Positions 11,775-23,024 of a stretch of 64,000 bases of DNA are shown here, piece by piece; positions within the stretch are counted from its first letter, which is position 1, and each line of letters begins with the position of its first letter. This DNA comes from Chiridota heheva. Taxonomy: Eukaryota > Echinodermata > Holothuroidea > Apodida > Chiridotidae. The notes under the pieces are model-generated. The model ran no database searches. It was not told the origin of the DNA and saw nothing but the letters and a program-made list of their open reading frames with translations. Both the position numbers and the translations under genes were made by a program. The stretch covers positions 552,831 to 616,830 of the forward strand of contig JAIGNY010002032.1 in assembly GCA_020152595.1 (NCBI GenBank), written 5' to 3'.

Positions 11775-13640
11775 ATTTTTGGTTCGCATGGGAGGCATAA
11801 TGCGAACCTATGTAAAGGCGATTACAGCCGGCTGTCTGGCCATCCACAGATTTGTTTTAAGATTTCCTCAGAAATGTTAAAGTTTTTTGAGAATTCCTCA
11901 GAAAAAGTTAAAGTTTCTTCAGATATCTTTATGGAAGGTTAGAATTTCCTTATAAAATGTTTAAAGTTTTTCAGAGATACTTAAAACAGGATTGAAGACT
12001 AGTTTCCTTAAAAAGTCTACAAAACATTTGATATGTTCTTAGTGTAAAATGATTTAATTTTCCAATATTCTTCAGAGATTCTCAAGTCTCTCTTTTAGCA
12101 CTTGAGATTTAAAATCCTTCAAAATATTTGGGCACCAACAGTTGTATCAGGCATGATTATTGAACTCCACCTTTATTATTGTGGTCATTTGCTTAATGTT
12201 GCTACAGTATATGACCTGACCAGACTTTTTTTATTTAGTATGCTTAGTCAGGGAGTGTGACAGGATGTGATTGCTTATGGACATAGGGAGGGATGCCATG
12301 TGGGACATGGATGGGGGCCATGAGGGACATGTGATATAATATTTACCATGTTGTATACACCAAGGGCTATATCAGGCATAATTATTTGACTCCACCTTTT
12401 TTTCTTATTCAACAACTCATTTGCATATAAGTTATCATATGAACTGACAATTTCATACATAGTATGCTCAATCAGGGACTGAGATAGCTAGGATGTCAGG
12501 TGGGATGCCATGTGGAACAGGGTGGAATGCCATGTAGGATATATGGTGGAATGCCATGCAGGACATAGGGTGGAATGCCATGGGATGGAATGTCATGTAG
12601 GACATGGGATGTCATGTGGGACATGGCGTCTCACCCCATTTCAACAAGTCATTTGCTTATAAGTAATTATATGAACTGACACTTTCATACATAGTATGCT
12701 CAATCAAGGACTGTGATAGCTTGGATGAGACTTCTTATGGAGCCTATGGGATGTCATGTGGGACATGGGGTGGGATGCCATGTGGGGCTTGGTGGGATGC
12801 CACGAGTAAAACAGAGTGTGACATAGGTTGGGATGCCATGTGTGACATAAGGTAGGATGCCATGTTAGACATAAGGTAGGATGCCATGTGTGACATAGGG
12901 TATAATGCCATGTGGGACTTAAAGTAGGATGTCATTGGGATATTAGGAGGGATACCATGTGGAACATACGGTGGGATGCCATGTGGGACATCAGGTGGGA
13001 GCCACTGATGCGGGATACAGGGAGGGATGCCATGTGGGACATAGGGAGGGATGTCATATGGTACATATGGTTGGATTAATGTGGGACATACATGTAGGAT
13101 GGGATCCATGTGGGTCATAGCGTGTGATGCCATGTGGGACATGGTGGAATGCCATGTGGGACATATGGTGGAATGCCATGTGAGACAAGGCATGGGATGT
13201 CATGTGGGACATGAGGTGGGATGTCATTTGGGACATGAAATGTGGCACATAGGGTGGAATTCCATGTGGGTTATAGGATGGGATGCCCTGTGGGACATAG
13301 GATGGAATGCCACATGGGACATGGGATGTCACGTGGGACATGGAGTGGGATGCCATGTGGGAGATATGGTGGAATGCCATGTGGGATATGAGATGGGATG
13401 TCATGTGGGACATGGGGTGGGATGCCATGTGGGACATATGGTGGAATGCCATGTGGGATATGGGATGGGATGTCATGTGGGACATGGGGTGGGATGCCAT
13501 GTGGGACATGGGGTGGGATGCCATGTGGGACATGGGGTGGGATGCCATGTGGGACATGAGGTGGGATGCCATGTGGGACATGGGGTGGGATGCCATGTGG
13601 GGCATGGGATGCCATGTGGGACTTAGTGTGATATGCCATT
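11775..13640 (+). repeat. Hairpin-led dispersed element H, copy 1, with 24-bp minisatellite
   Basis: Opens with an inverted repeat GGTTCGCAT...ATGCGAACC (11781-11808) followed by CTATGT. A unique part of about 450 bp (TTTCCTCAGAAATGTTAAAG...GGGCACCAACAGTTGTATCA) follows. It then grades into GGGATGCCATGTGGGACATG-type repeats. The same order recurs at 41384-43408, so the whole module is one repeat family. Confidence 0.8.
12475..13625 (+). repeat. 24-bp minisatellite (GGGATGCCATGTGGGACATG + GGGT)
   Basis: The array is degenerate at its left and homogeneous at 13390-13610, where several perfect 24-bp units occur. Because 24 is divisible by 3, long stop-free frames appear on both strands. These are a by-product, not genes. 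Confidence 0.92.
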
Positions 13641-13987
13641 TTTATAATTGGCCGGGTCATATGATTTGGGTGTCAATTTGCATGGGCATGCCAACCATGA
13701 CGGTATTTAATGTTCTAGTTTAATACTTTTATCGTTCTAAATTAAAATAAGTATTTACTTAAAATGGTTGCTGTTGATTTGCACATTCATATCATAGCTT
13801 GACAGTACCATTACATGTACATGCAAGAAAAGTGGATTCAAACATTCTAGATCCTGCAGAATGTTTACATTCTTAAATTTCTGCCCAGTCCTTATTTAAA
13901 TGTAATGTTCCTTCTGAGAAGTTGTAATGTTCCTTCTGAAGATGAATTAAAGACTTTGTTGTAATGAGAATAATCAAAATCTTATGA
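13641..13987. other. Intron, nothing recognised
   Basis: AT-rich sequence. A short duplication of AATGTTCCTTCTGA lies at about 13904 and 13927; nothing else was identified. Confidence 0.4.
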
Positions 13988-14006
13988 AATTTACTTGAAG
14001 TTATAC

Positions 14007-14130
14007 CTTACCTTCCATGCTATAAATATGCAATCTGGTCCATGACCTGATTCTAACGCACTTCTAACCAAACTAAAAAAATAGCAACCAACCCAGCCCT
14101 GACCTCCATAATGCCTCTAATATTCCTCAC
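14007..14130 (+). repeat. Left inverted terminal repeat, DIRS copy 1
   Basis: Complementary to 21469-21590 over about 120 bp with scattered mismatches. It shares CCATGCTATAAATATGCAAT and CTGATTCTAACGCACTTCTA with the left end of copy 2. Confidence 0.88.
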
Positions 14131-15060
14131 TTCTTTTCAGCGTGTTGCTGTCACAACATCGCTAAGATCGGTCGAAAAATTTCTTCAAATTTTCACCTTC
14201 TTCTATCGTTTTTCTTCCTTGCAGCTTCTACCGTGAAGGTTTTTATGCTGTTTGGCATTTTCTTCTAGCTTTTTCCAGTCATCTGAGATAAGATGGGGTG
14301 GCCATGGGCCCGGGAAATATTTGGTCCGACTCACAGGACTTTCACAAATGAGATCACACTAAAGTTAGAGTGTTTTTCCATCCGTCCGTACAAAACGGGT
14401 GGCTAGAGTGAGTGACTCCCACTCTTGTGGCGGGTGTTTTTAGTCCTTAGAGCACCTGGTGTGCTAGTTTTTAGGACTTCATTCCCTTGGGTAGATGTGT
14501 TTCTCACCCTAGGCCCCCACCCTACCTCGAGGATAACCTAAGATTATACTATGCATATGTATTACATCTTAGGATATCTTCAGTACAGGTTCTCTTATGC
14601 AGTAGGCCAACTTCTCGATTTGCTGTTGGCTCATCCACAAGAGGTCAACGTCACCACAGGATGGCTGAGTAGTTGGCTTCAACTAGCTCCAAGGAGCTAC
14701 CAAGGAGCTACAGTTTGTACAAGAGAGCCTATTTATTATTTTACGTTACCATACATAGCGTCAGTTCATATGTGTAGCACTATTTTAGGACAAGAGTTTA
14801 TAATTTATGTGCTCGATTATTGGGGTGCAGGAGGGACCTTAGGTGGTTTTCCTTGTGCCCCCTTTTTGGAGAAAATTCACCTTTGCTTTTTATCTCCACA
14901 GACACTAGGATTACAGTGTTTTGTGTTTTCCATGCTAACCCTGCATTTTCAAAGTTTTTGCATTTCTTGCATTTTCTCAGGTTTCAAATTATTTTTTATA
15001 TAAGTCTATCTCATTAATTTTTCAGGTGTACTAAATTGCTGTGGTTTGCCTCATACCATG

Positions 15061-15088
15061 TTTGATGTCTCCTGCAGGAGACATCAAA
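15061..15088. repeat. Perfect 28-bp palindrome
   Basis: TTTGATGTCTCCTG is followed immediately by its exact reverse complement. The corresponding place in DIRS copy 2 (about 58819) is not palindromic, so it arose or was kept in this copy only. Confidence 0.9.
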
Positions 15089-15104
15089 TAATGTATATAT
15101 ATAT

Positions 15105-15225
15105 GAAAAATAAATGCCTAATAGGCGTATTTAATATATTTTAACGCAGAATAGGCATATTCAATATATATCTAACGCCAAATAAGTGTATCCAATATAG
15201 TTTTGCACCGAATAGGTGTATACTC
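15105..15225 (+). repeat. Short degenerate repeats in DIRS copy 1
   Basis: Four or so units of about 38-40 bp built on AATAGGCGTATTTAATATAT and TTTTAACGC. Function is unknown. Confidence 0.5.
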
Positions 15226-15599
15226 AAAGTCAACTACTTATGCCAAAGCGTCAGGACTCAACGATACTGAGTCAGTGGGGTCATAGGCAGTAGTCAACTT
15301 TGTTAATTTATACTGACCAACCACCCTCTGGCACCAAGGCTTGACGCTACTCAGTTGGTGGGGTCACAGGTAGAGGTCCGTTGGGTGTAAGTTGTAACTT
15401 AAGTATATTAAGGAGCTGAGTTGCGTCTTAAGGACATAACTGAGAATAAACCACAGCACTAGTGCGCCACGTCTCGACGCTACTGCTTCAATGGGGCACA
15501 GGTAGTGGTAGGTGACTTCTTATAAGACCGCCGTGGACCACGTTTAGGGACCAGTAGGAACACAAGGGGCAGCGTCTAAAGAAAGTTTCAAGTAAAATC

Positions 15600-17560
15600 A
15601 TGGCTTGCTGTAGAGCCATAAGAATACTATGGGTCTGCACGGCTTTGGTGAACGGGTCTATACGGCTCTATGGCATGGGTTCACTGCTCCGTATGGGTCT
15701 TAGACATGGGTCCATTGCACGGTTCCATATTGCTCCATAAAATGGGTTTACGGGTTCATGCCACAGTTTTATGGGTCCATTGAATGGCCCGGTACGGGTC
15801 CATACAGCTCTGTTGTACGGATCCATACGTTATCCTAACTAAGCTTTACAGGTCCATACAGCTCCGGTGAACAGGTCCTTATGGCCCCGCAGGGTCTACA
15901 CGGGATAACGTACAGCGTATGGTAAACCCGGAAGTGTACCCACTAGCAGCACAGCTGCGTGGTAAAGTGGTGATAGATTAAACTCTATAGGAAGTGTAGC
16001 TTCACGGAAGCTAATTTCTCCTTGTACTTGTAGCCATTAGTTACATGGTTCTGCGGCCATTATTCTTACTGGGATGTGTACTAAGTACGGTGGTGGTCCC
16101 CACACGTAGCCACCAGCTTCGTAGCTCCGTGGTGAATAGAAGCAAATGGAGTTAACGTCTCATATAGTAAATGTAGTACCTTTACACTATCGTTTATCCA
16201 TATGGCTCCATTATATTTTTTTAGCTATTCTAACAGGGACCCATACTGAGTATGGCAGTAGTCCCCACACGTAGCCACTAGCTTCATGGCTCCATGGTGA
16301 ATAGAAGTAAACTGAGTTAACTGCTCATAGAGCATACGTGGTACATTTATGCTATCGTTGATCCATGTGGCTCCATAATACTGATAGCTATTTGGATAGA
16401 GACATGTACTGAGTATTGCAGTAGTCCCCCTCGTGTAGCTAGAGCTGTGTAGCCACGAACTGTGTAGCCACGAGCTTTGTAGCTCTGTGGTGAACAAAAG
16501 TAAACTGGGTTGATGGCTCGTAGAGCATACGTACCACGTTGACGCCATTGTAGATCCATACGACTCTATGAACTTAACAGCGACACGTACTGAGTATGGC
16601 GGTAGTCCCCCTTTCATAGCCACTAGCTTCGTAGCTCCATGGTGAATAGAAAGTAACTGAGTTAATGGCTTGTATAGCATACGCAGTACATTAACACTAT
16701 CATGAATTCCATCCCAGTGATGGGGTTAACAGCTTGTATGGTCAGCGTAGTACATTAACACCCTTACAAAATTAGATCCATGTAAGTTAGTTTTGTAACT
16801 TAGTTGGCCGCTTGTTACACAGTCCCAGGTTCATGGTAAGCTGTTAAAGGCAACGGCACATATAGTTTATGCTATACGTTGACACCTTTATAAAGCAGCT
16901 TCACACGGCTTCATGGCATGTTAGTTAACAGCGTACGGTATCAGTTTTCTCCACATCCGTAGCCATTGGCTCCGCAGTCCCAAGGTTGGAACAACCTTCC
17001 AAAGTTAACGGCTCATATAGCATATGCCATACATTAACGCCATATCTAATTAACTTAGCATTAGTGAAGTTGCTGATATGAGTAGCCAGCGGCAACACGG
17101 TTCCACAGCTGCAACAGCCTGTTCTAAGTTGATGGAGCGTATAGTGTATGCAGGACATTAATATCTTATTTCAATAACTTAATAGGGTTTATAGCCAACA
17201 TAAACAATAATGGCCTGTACAGTATACGTGGTACTCTAATGAGACACTTAACCAAGTCTATAACCAGACAAACTTTAGCCACCGGCTCCGCACTTCCACG
17301 GTTGCAACAACCGGTTCAACATCAACGGCCTGTATAGTACACGCCACATGTTAACACTGTATTGGAATGGTTGTAACAACTTCTTAACGTTAACGACCCG
17401 TATAGGCTGCCATACGTTAACGAGATATTAAAGTTAATAGTCGGACAGGCTGTAACCACCGGCCCCACGCTTACATGGTTGCAAGAGCTTGGTCAACGTA
17501 ACGGCCCGTATTGCTTACAGTGCACATTATAACACCACTTAGATGAACCTTTTCAGGTAA
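15600..17560. repeat. Degenerate tandem array inside DIRS copy 1
   Basis: The first part repeats TACGGCTCCATGGGT-like text. From 16090 units of about 160-180 bp carry GTAGTCCCC...CGTAGCCAC, then AGCTTCGTAGCTCCGTGGTG, then GAGTTAACGGCTC...AGCATACG. Later units (16900-17560) keep only TTAACGGCCCGTATAGCATA-like text. The equivalent array is at 59570-61440. It is rich in CpG relative to its surroundings. No coding role is evident. Confidence 0.75.
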
Positions 17561-18499
17561 GTGGACTTTCATTAGTTAACGGCCCATACTTACAGTGCTA
17601 ATAATATCCATGGATGTAGCCAACATGGCTCCGCAGTCAAAGCTGTCTTACGGCTCAAAGCCTTACGTAGTTAGCAGCCCATATAGTAAACGGCATACGT
17701 TAATGGCTTGCCATTTAACTCGTTAACCAGAGTTAATAGTACCAGTCAGACCCACAAAGTTGTGTTTTCTGTACACTTTTCAACCATGCAGGTCTCCACG
17801 ACCAGCCCAGTTTACTCATAGGTTTAAGTCAGTAAGGCTTAAACAAACTTAAATCGTAGCCGACCTAGACTCACACCAGCAAGGTCTTGCGTTTACAGTG
17901 AGCACTGGAACAACGTAACAAGGAGACAGTTTTCATCCCGACCATTCACGTTGTCGGCTAATGACCTATTTTTGTATACGCTGTTACTCCAATATCATAC
18001 TTTAACAGCGCGAGGTTACACGTGCATTCACACCTGCTACGCTGCTCCTCAGTCATCGTATAGCGTTTTGGGAATTATTTTGTACGCTGACATTTTACGA
18101 AGACAGTGGTCTTCTTATACTTTCCACAGCTGTAACCATGGGCTCCACAGTTCCACTTGTAAAAGTTTTCCAGAGTTAATGGCCCATAGAGCATAAGACG
18201 TACGTTAACCCGAAGTTTGAAATAGCTTGTCGGAGTTTGCCCTGAAATTTTTTCCCAATTATCACAGCACTTTACTGGCGACATGGACAACCTAAGTAGG
18301 GCATCCAGCAGGCGCACCTCGGACGTACCCAGGTGCAGCATTGGCAAAAGGTTGGTTAACTTCGCCTAGGGTATACCCATGAGTCTTGCTACGATAGCTG
18401 ACCATGTGATCCCCTGCAAACGTGCACACTATGCAATGACCGAGGCATAGTGGCATGACAAGGCCACACATGGCTCAAGGAGTGGCACAGAGAAAGTCA

Positions 18500-19640
18500 C
18501 CGTGAGAGTGGACAAGGGAAGCACTGATTGACAGCCCTCTTCCCCGCCTCCTCCTCCTTCACCACGCTCAGTAGCACTCCATACGGATTTCGCTAACGTC
18601 CGGCATTTCGCTTACTTCTCTCTTCCAGTCCTCTCCACAGCGGAGCAGGCCCTGGAGTAGGGTTTGAGAAAGAAGCAGGAAGCGCAAACAGGAGAGGACA
18701 GTTTCCATCCTTTCCTTACTTCTCACCATTTTCCTTCCCACCTTAGCCCAGGTGTGGACATAGGAAGAAAAATAGTGTCAAACCATGGGAGAATGATTTC
18801 TGCCTTCATGGACAAATTAAAATCCAGGCTTTAGTCTTGGGTCACACAGGATTTGGAGGAGAGGCTGCTGTTTTCCATGCACCGCTGGCCAGCAGCAACC
18901 AATGCGTACATTCAACGCTCCCCCGACTATGCCACAGTCACGTGGATGACATCTTTAAAATCTACCCCTCGGGCTGAAGATGGTCTCACAGACGACGAGG
19001 GTCTTCCCTTGGAGACACCAGTCATCTCCAGAGTGGCAGGCCCTCCCACTACGCCATTCAAGACCTCGGCCATCCTGGACTTTACACAAGGCCAATTATG
19101 GCCTACAGAGGAGTGAGTGCTAGCCATAAAGAGATACCGGATTTCCTCCTTTCACAGCAAACGTCTCTGGCGAGAGACTAGCTAATGCTCATAGGCCGCT
19201 TAGCCGGTCTGGTGGACGTAGTCCCCATGTGTAACTTCCACATCAGGGACCCATGTCTCCTTCTGCTAGACCTTTTGTGGTTCTATCCAGGACACTTCAG
19301 TGCCCCCGCTCCATACTTTTAGACGGTGGCCTCCCACGTTTAGTGGTGGTGTGACCACTCCCACTTGTCATAAAGAGCGAAGTTTTCACCCGTCAAACCT
19401 TCATCGTCTTGGATGGGGTGGGGAGCACATTTAATGTGGTCTATAATCGCAGGAAGCCGGGCAGGTGCTTGGTATATTTAGCACATTATTATGCTGAAAT
19501 TACAGGCAGTATGGCAGGCACTTTTACATTTTTTACCGCAAGTACTGAGCAAAATTGTTTAGATATACACCAACTTAGCACCACTGTTGTGATCTCTCTC
19601 TCTCTTTCAGACAGGGAGGAATAAAGTCAAGGAGTTTATG
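18500..19640 (+). pseudogene. Possible gag-like remnant of DIRS copy 1
   Basis: The region is GC-richer than its surroundings. An 88-codon open stretch lies at 18853-19116 (MEERLLFSMHRWPAATNAYI at its start). It lies where DIRS1 elements carry gag, before the RNase H/recombinase part, and is absent from copy 2. I cannot demonstrate homology by eye, so the call is positional. Confidence 0.3.
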
Positions 19641-20185
19641 GAATCCTTCCTTTCGTCTCGGTGCAAGACGAATTATGTCAGCCTTTATGCCATTCACATT
19701 TCGGGGTAAGAGAACAATGGATCTGGATCATGGATCTGTTGTCTCACCTTCATGGAACACCCACAGGATGGGCGTGCTTACCACACACAGGTGACTAGTG
19801 CGATCTGGACAACATTTGGCCTCCCCAGATGTAGATCTGTCTGCGTCCATGGACCATTGCAAGCTACTGATTCTCTGCGTTCCGACTCCTGACCCGCAGG
19901 TATCGGAGTCGACGCAATCACAATCAAAGGAACTCATTACGTAGGCTATGCCTTTCTGACATTCGCATTAGTATCGAGGGTACTAAGCAGGGCGATGTAC
20001 GACCGGTAGCACTCATTTGGCCTGGCCAACTGCGGTTCCCTCAGCTGCTCAAACTTTATTGATGGCTTCCCGTACGAGCTTCTGGTCAGAGACAACTTAC
20101 GTCTCATTCCTGGGCTCTGGCAAACTGCACCACAGTCCCACAGTACTTCATTTGACTGTGCGGCCTTTGTCCGCCAATCCTTGGT
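19640..20185 (+). pseudogene. DIRS RNase H-linked region, copy 1
   Basis: Across two frames, fragments such as DLSASMDHCKLLILCVPTPD and PVALIWPGQLRFPQLLKLY match the DIRS/Ngaro pattern "VDLFAT..NHKLP.F.SPVPDP" and "APYWPSQPWFPLLLELL" that follows RNase H. Frameshifts and stops break it. The equivalent in copy 2 is at 61474-61780. Confidence 0.6.
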
Positions 20186-20449
20186 GTAGCAAGGCTTTTT
20201 TGAGGAGCTGGTGACCCTCTGTCTTGGGGATGCCTTCTCCCAGATTCGGATCAGTCATGTACTCGAGGATAGCTGTATCAGCTATCCACCGGGGCTTCCC
20301 AGTTTGGTCGACGGTCTCAGACTCGCGATCTAGGGAAATTAGCCAAAAGAATCTTTTAAAGACCTTCTCCCAAGATTCTTGCGTCCCTGCGGGTCATGCC
20401 AGTTGTCTTATTTACGATGGTGGAAGCTCTGCTCGAGCCACCCCCCGCA

Positions 20450-20875
20450 AGCCCACTTAAAGAGCTGATGCTTTAAAGATTTTTCTGCTTTTTGCGGACT
20501 CTACTAAGTGCAGAAGTACTATTTTCATCTTTCTCCCGGAGCCGGTACTCATACCGTCGCTTTCTGCACTTCAGATCCATCAGAAAATGGGGTATGGTGC
20601 TCGTCTGGTGTCTTTAGAATTGTTTTCAAAAGTATGCAGCTGATGCTCGGCATTACAAAAGAATTTTTGTTACTGAGATCTCATTCTACTGTGTCGCGAG
20701 ACACTATCTCACGATGGATAGTCCGAAGTAATTCCTTAAAGTGGTCGGCGTTGTTCATGGAACTGCCAGGGTATGCGCTCAGGTTGGAGGCATAGCCCCT
20801 TACTCGGGATAATTTGTGTAGCCATTGGGAAAACACCGGTAGCATTTATTCCCTTGTTTTTGCTTGACTTACTTT
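20450..20875 (+). pseudogene. DIRS tyrosine recombinase remnant, copy 1
   Basis: HSTVSRDTISRWIVRSNSLK corresponds to the K/S-T-V-S-R-W segment of DIRS recombinases. The following region aligns with copy 2, but the catalytic V-R-G-M-A arginine is replaced by Gly (QVGGIAPYSG) and stops intervene. The distal LFLLD equals the Y-L-L-D box. The enzyme would integrate a circular DNA intermediate; this copy is inactive. Confidence 0.65.
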
Positions 20876-21322
20876 ACGAGTTTGTGTTGCCCGCTAACCT
20901 TTTTCTTGGTTCAGGAATTTCTGAATTCGTCTTAGCTAACACACGCTTTATTTTCAATCATGTATTTACTAACCAGTTCCATCTCGTTGACAAACTTGGT
21001 GAGTTTCGTTGCATTATCTTAGACACTGCTATGATATTGATATCGTGTCCGAACGCTTTTTATTGGCATGGTTTTTGGATGACTAACTCAGGTTCATGCG
21101 GTGTTTGCCTCAATTACTGCTAACGGGTAGTGACCTGTTCGGTTTGACGGTAACTAGGAGTAATTTACTATTTTTTATTAGTTCCTATCCAGAGGTTTTC
21201 GTCCTTAAGAGGATAAGGAAATTAGTCCTTTAAGTAGGGAAACTAGTTTGAGTTTTGGGACCAGCTTTGTGTGGGCTTCGACCTGAATTCCCTTCCTTCA
21301 TATCCTCGGTTGCAATCTGATT

Positions 21323-21421
21323 GCATATTTATAGCATGGGAGGTAAGATATATCTTGAAAGTAAATTAACCCTGCTTCCTGTAACGAGGATATTTACGAG
21401 AGTTATACTTACCTTCCATGC
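21323..21421 (+). repeat. Internal complementary region, DIRS copy 1
   Basis: GCATATTTATAGCATGGGAG...CTTGAAAGTAAATT is the complement of the left terminus (13988-14030). GATATTTACGAGAGTTATAC...TTCCATGC is the complement of the right terminus (21578-21615). Such a head-to-tail composite serves as template for completing termini in DIRS1 replication. Confidence 0.8.
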
Positions 21422-21468
21422 CGCCTGGCCTACATACTCTCTCGTTCAGGTTTGAGTAAAATGTTAAG

Positions 21469-21590
21469 TGAGGGATATCAGAGGTATTACGGAGCTCAGG
21501 GTTGGGTTGGTAACTACGTTTTTAGTACGCTTAGAAGTGCGTTAGAATCAGGTCTTGGACAGATTGCATATTTATAGCATGGAAGGTAAG
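21469..21590 (-). repeat. Right inverted terminal repeat, DIRS copy 1
   Basis: Reverse complement of the left repeat. Beyond it a short hairpin CCCCGCTATTGAAAGCGGGG (21609-21628) ends the element. Confidence 0.85.
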
Positions 21591-21804
21591 TATAATTCTC
21601 GTAGATATCCCCGCTATTGAAAGCGGGGTGAATTTATCTTATGACGTGTCACAAAATTATTAGCTGCAGATATTATATCATGTAGTGTAGGGGTGGGGGT
21701 GTTACTGGTTTGGTCTTGCCAACCCTTGATCCTGCTTTATGTCACAGAATGAAATTGCTGGAAACTTGTAATTAATTGTTTGGGAAATGTTTTATCATTC
21801 ACAG

Positions 21805-21869
21805 TATTTGGTGGAAATAAAGAACAGTCAGCTGAAACTGATACCAAACAACTGGGTCAAAATCAGTGC
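21805..21869 (+). CDS. msh3: msh3 window exon 4 (short clamp exon)
   Basis: A 65-nt exon between CACAG and GTAAGT encoding Y-L followed by VEIKNSQLKLIPNNWVKIS, plus two bases of the next codon. It aligns with human FMIEIKNS...CIPTDWVKVG. The exon is too short to stand out as an ORF; it was placed by phase and by the conserved IKNS and P-x2-WVK residues. A decayed tandem copy lies about 250 bp downstream. Confidence 0.92.
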
Positions 21870-22055
21870 GTAAGTATCACACACAGTGCACCACAAACTG
21901 GAGGAACAAATAGTAAAGTAGTGAAATACGTGTACTGCATGGGTCACCTAAACATCTGTCACTAAACATTTAGAAAGATAGTAGATACATTACAAGGACC
22001 TTACTCAACCTCTTTCTCCCCCTCCTTTCCCCTTCCTCTTCCCCGCATTTGACAT

Positions 22056-22120
22056 TTTCTCGGATTCGGATTTAGACAACCTGGAAATTCAAATCCAAAC
22101 AACTGGATCAAAATAAGTTT
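22056..22120 (+). pseudogene. msh3: Decayed tandem duplicate of msh3 exon 4
   Basis: The core CCAAACAACTGGxTCAAAAT and the intron start TAAGTATCAC match exon 4 and its donor flank, followed by shared downstream intron text (CACCA/ACTG...GGACAAAT, then AGTAGATAC). The donor GT has become TT, the acceptor is not preserved, and an in-frame stop is present. The unit is therefore a local duplication of about 260 bp including exon 4, and is unlikely to be spliced. Confidence 0.7.
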
Positions 22121-23020
22121 AAGTATCACTCGCATAGCACCACCAACTGTGAGGGACAAATTCCCCAGAAAATTCATTGGGAGCTATGTCAGCTTTTGGA
22201 AATGCTGAAATTTGTTTATTGGGACGTAAACTATATTTCAATTTTTTTTAAAGGACAGTAGATACCTCACTCAAGGTCCTCTTACAAGTACGATACTAAA
22301 AATGTGCTTGACCACTAAACTAATCCTTTAAACCCCATTAACTGAATAACCAACCAACCATTAAATTCTGAGAGGAAATGTGTTGAAAATTTAACAGTAA
22401 CTTAATTAGTGTTTAAGGTATGACTGTTGAAAGTTTGAAGACTATTTTAATGTATGCTTAATTTGTAATGATAAAAGCAGGACCATCTGACAAATTTAGA
22501 GGTCAAATTGTCATTGAAGTGAGGTCTATATAGGGTGTATAGGGTCCAATGTTGCTCATTTTAAGGTTTATAGACATGCGGCAATTTCTACATTGGTTGA
22601 AAGAACATTCAAATCTGAGCAGATCAGTTTTTAAATTTTGAACATAATACTTTTGATTTTTTGAGGTAAGGCTGATCAAATTTTGATCAGATTTTCATTC
22701 ATGCAAAATTTGTGATGTATGGCTGGGCAGACAGGTCAAAATCTTTATGTAATTCTTTAAAATTTGTTCCTAAATCTTAGTTTCTAAAAATGATGGGCCA
22801 GTCTATTCTTGTGAGAATTTTTTTGGTTGCATGGCAAAGACCTAAAAAACATTTGGTCAGAATCTGTTGTACCACTTCAAATAATTTTAAGAAATGAAGG
22901 ATTTACAGAAGGAATTTCCATGGTTGCCCTTTTAATACATCACAAAATTTGCATGAAATATGCAAAATGATGCCAGAGATTTAAATACCTTGTAAAATGA
23001 TCAATGTTTTACTGATTTTG
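22121..23020. repeat. Intron with MITE M1 end fragment and AT-rich dispersed repeat
   Basis: GTGCTTGACCACTAAACTAA at about 22311-22330 is an M1 terminus without its partner. 22440-22980 contains text shared with 36690-36850 and 53110-53540 (CTGATCAAATTTTGATCAGA, ...ATGGCTGGGCAGAC, ...AAATCTTAGTTTCTAAAAAT), a dispersed non-coding repeat. Confidence 0.5.
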
Positions 23021-23024
23021 ATGA

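Larger units (their letters stand above)
13988..21630 (+). mobile_element. DIRS1-like tyrosine-recombinase retrotransposon, copy 1 (decayed)
   Basis: Inverted terminal repeats lie at 14007-14130 and 21469-21590, sharing CTTACCTTCCATGCTATAAA and ACCTGATTCTAACGCACTTC in opposite orientation. An internal complementary region at 21323-21421 is the complement of the left terminus joined to that of the right terminus, which is the diagnostic DIRS1 design. Inside are a 5' unique region, a degenerate tandem array (15600-17560), a possible gag remnant, the RNase H-linked region (19640-20180) and the tyrosine recombinase (20450-20870), all with stops. No reverse-transcriptase palm was recognised. The other copy is at 57793-63241. 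Confidence 0.85.

Noticed and set aside
13051..13626. Long stop-free frames on both strands in the 24-bp array (up to about 190 codons of a His/Met/Pro-rich or Gly/His-rich octapeptide)
   Set aside because: They are produced by a repeat length divisible by 3 in a non-coding minisatellite; the copy at 42462-43404 shows the same effect.
18853..19116. 88-codon frame as a host protein gene
   Set aside because: It lies between the DIRS inverted termini and is better seen as an element remnant.
22056..22120. Alternative functional exon 4b
   Set aside because: Donor GT lost and in-frame stop present.
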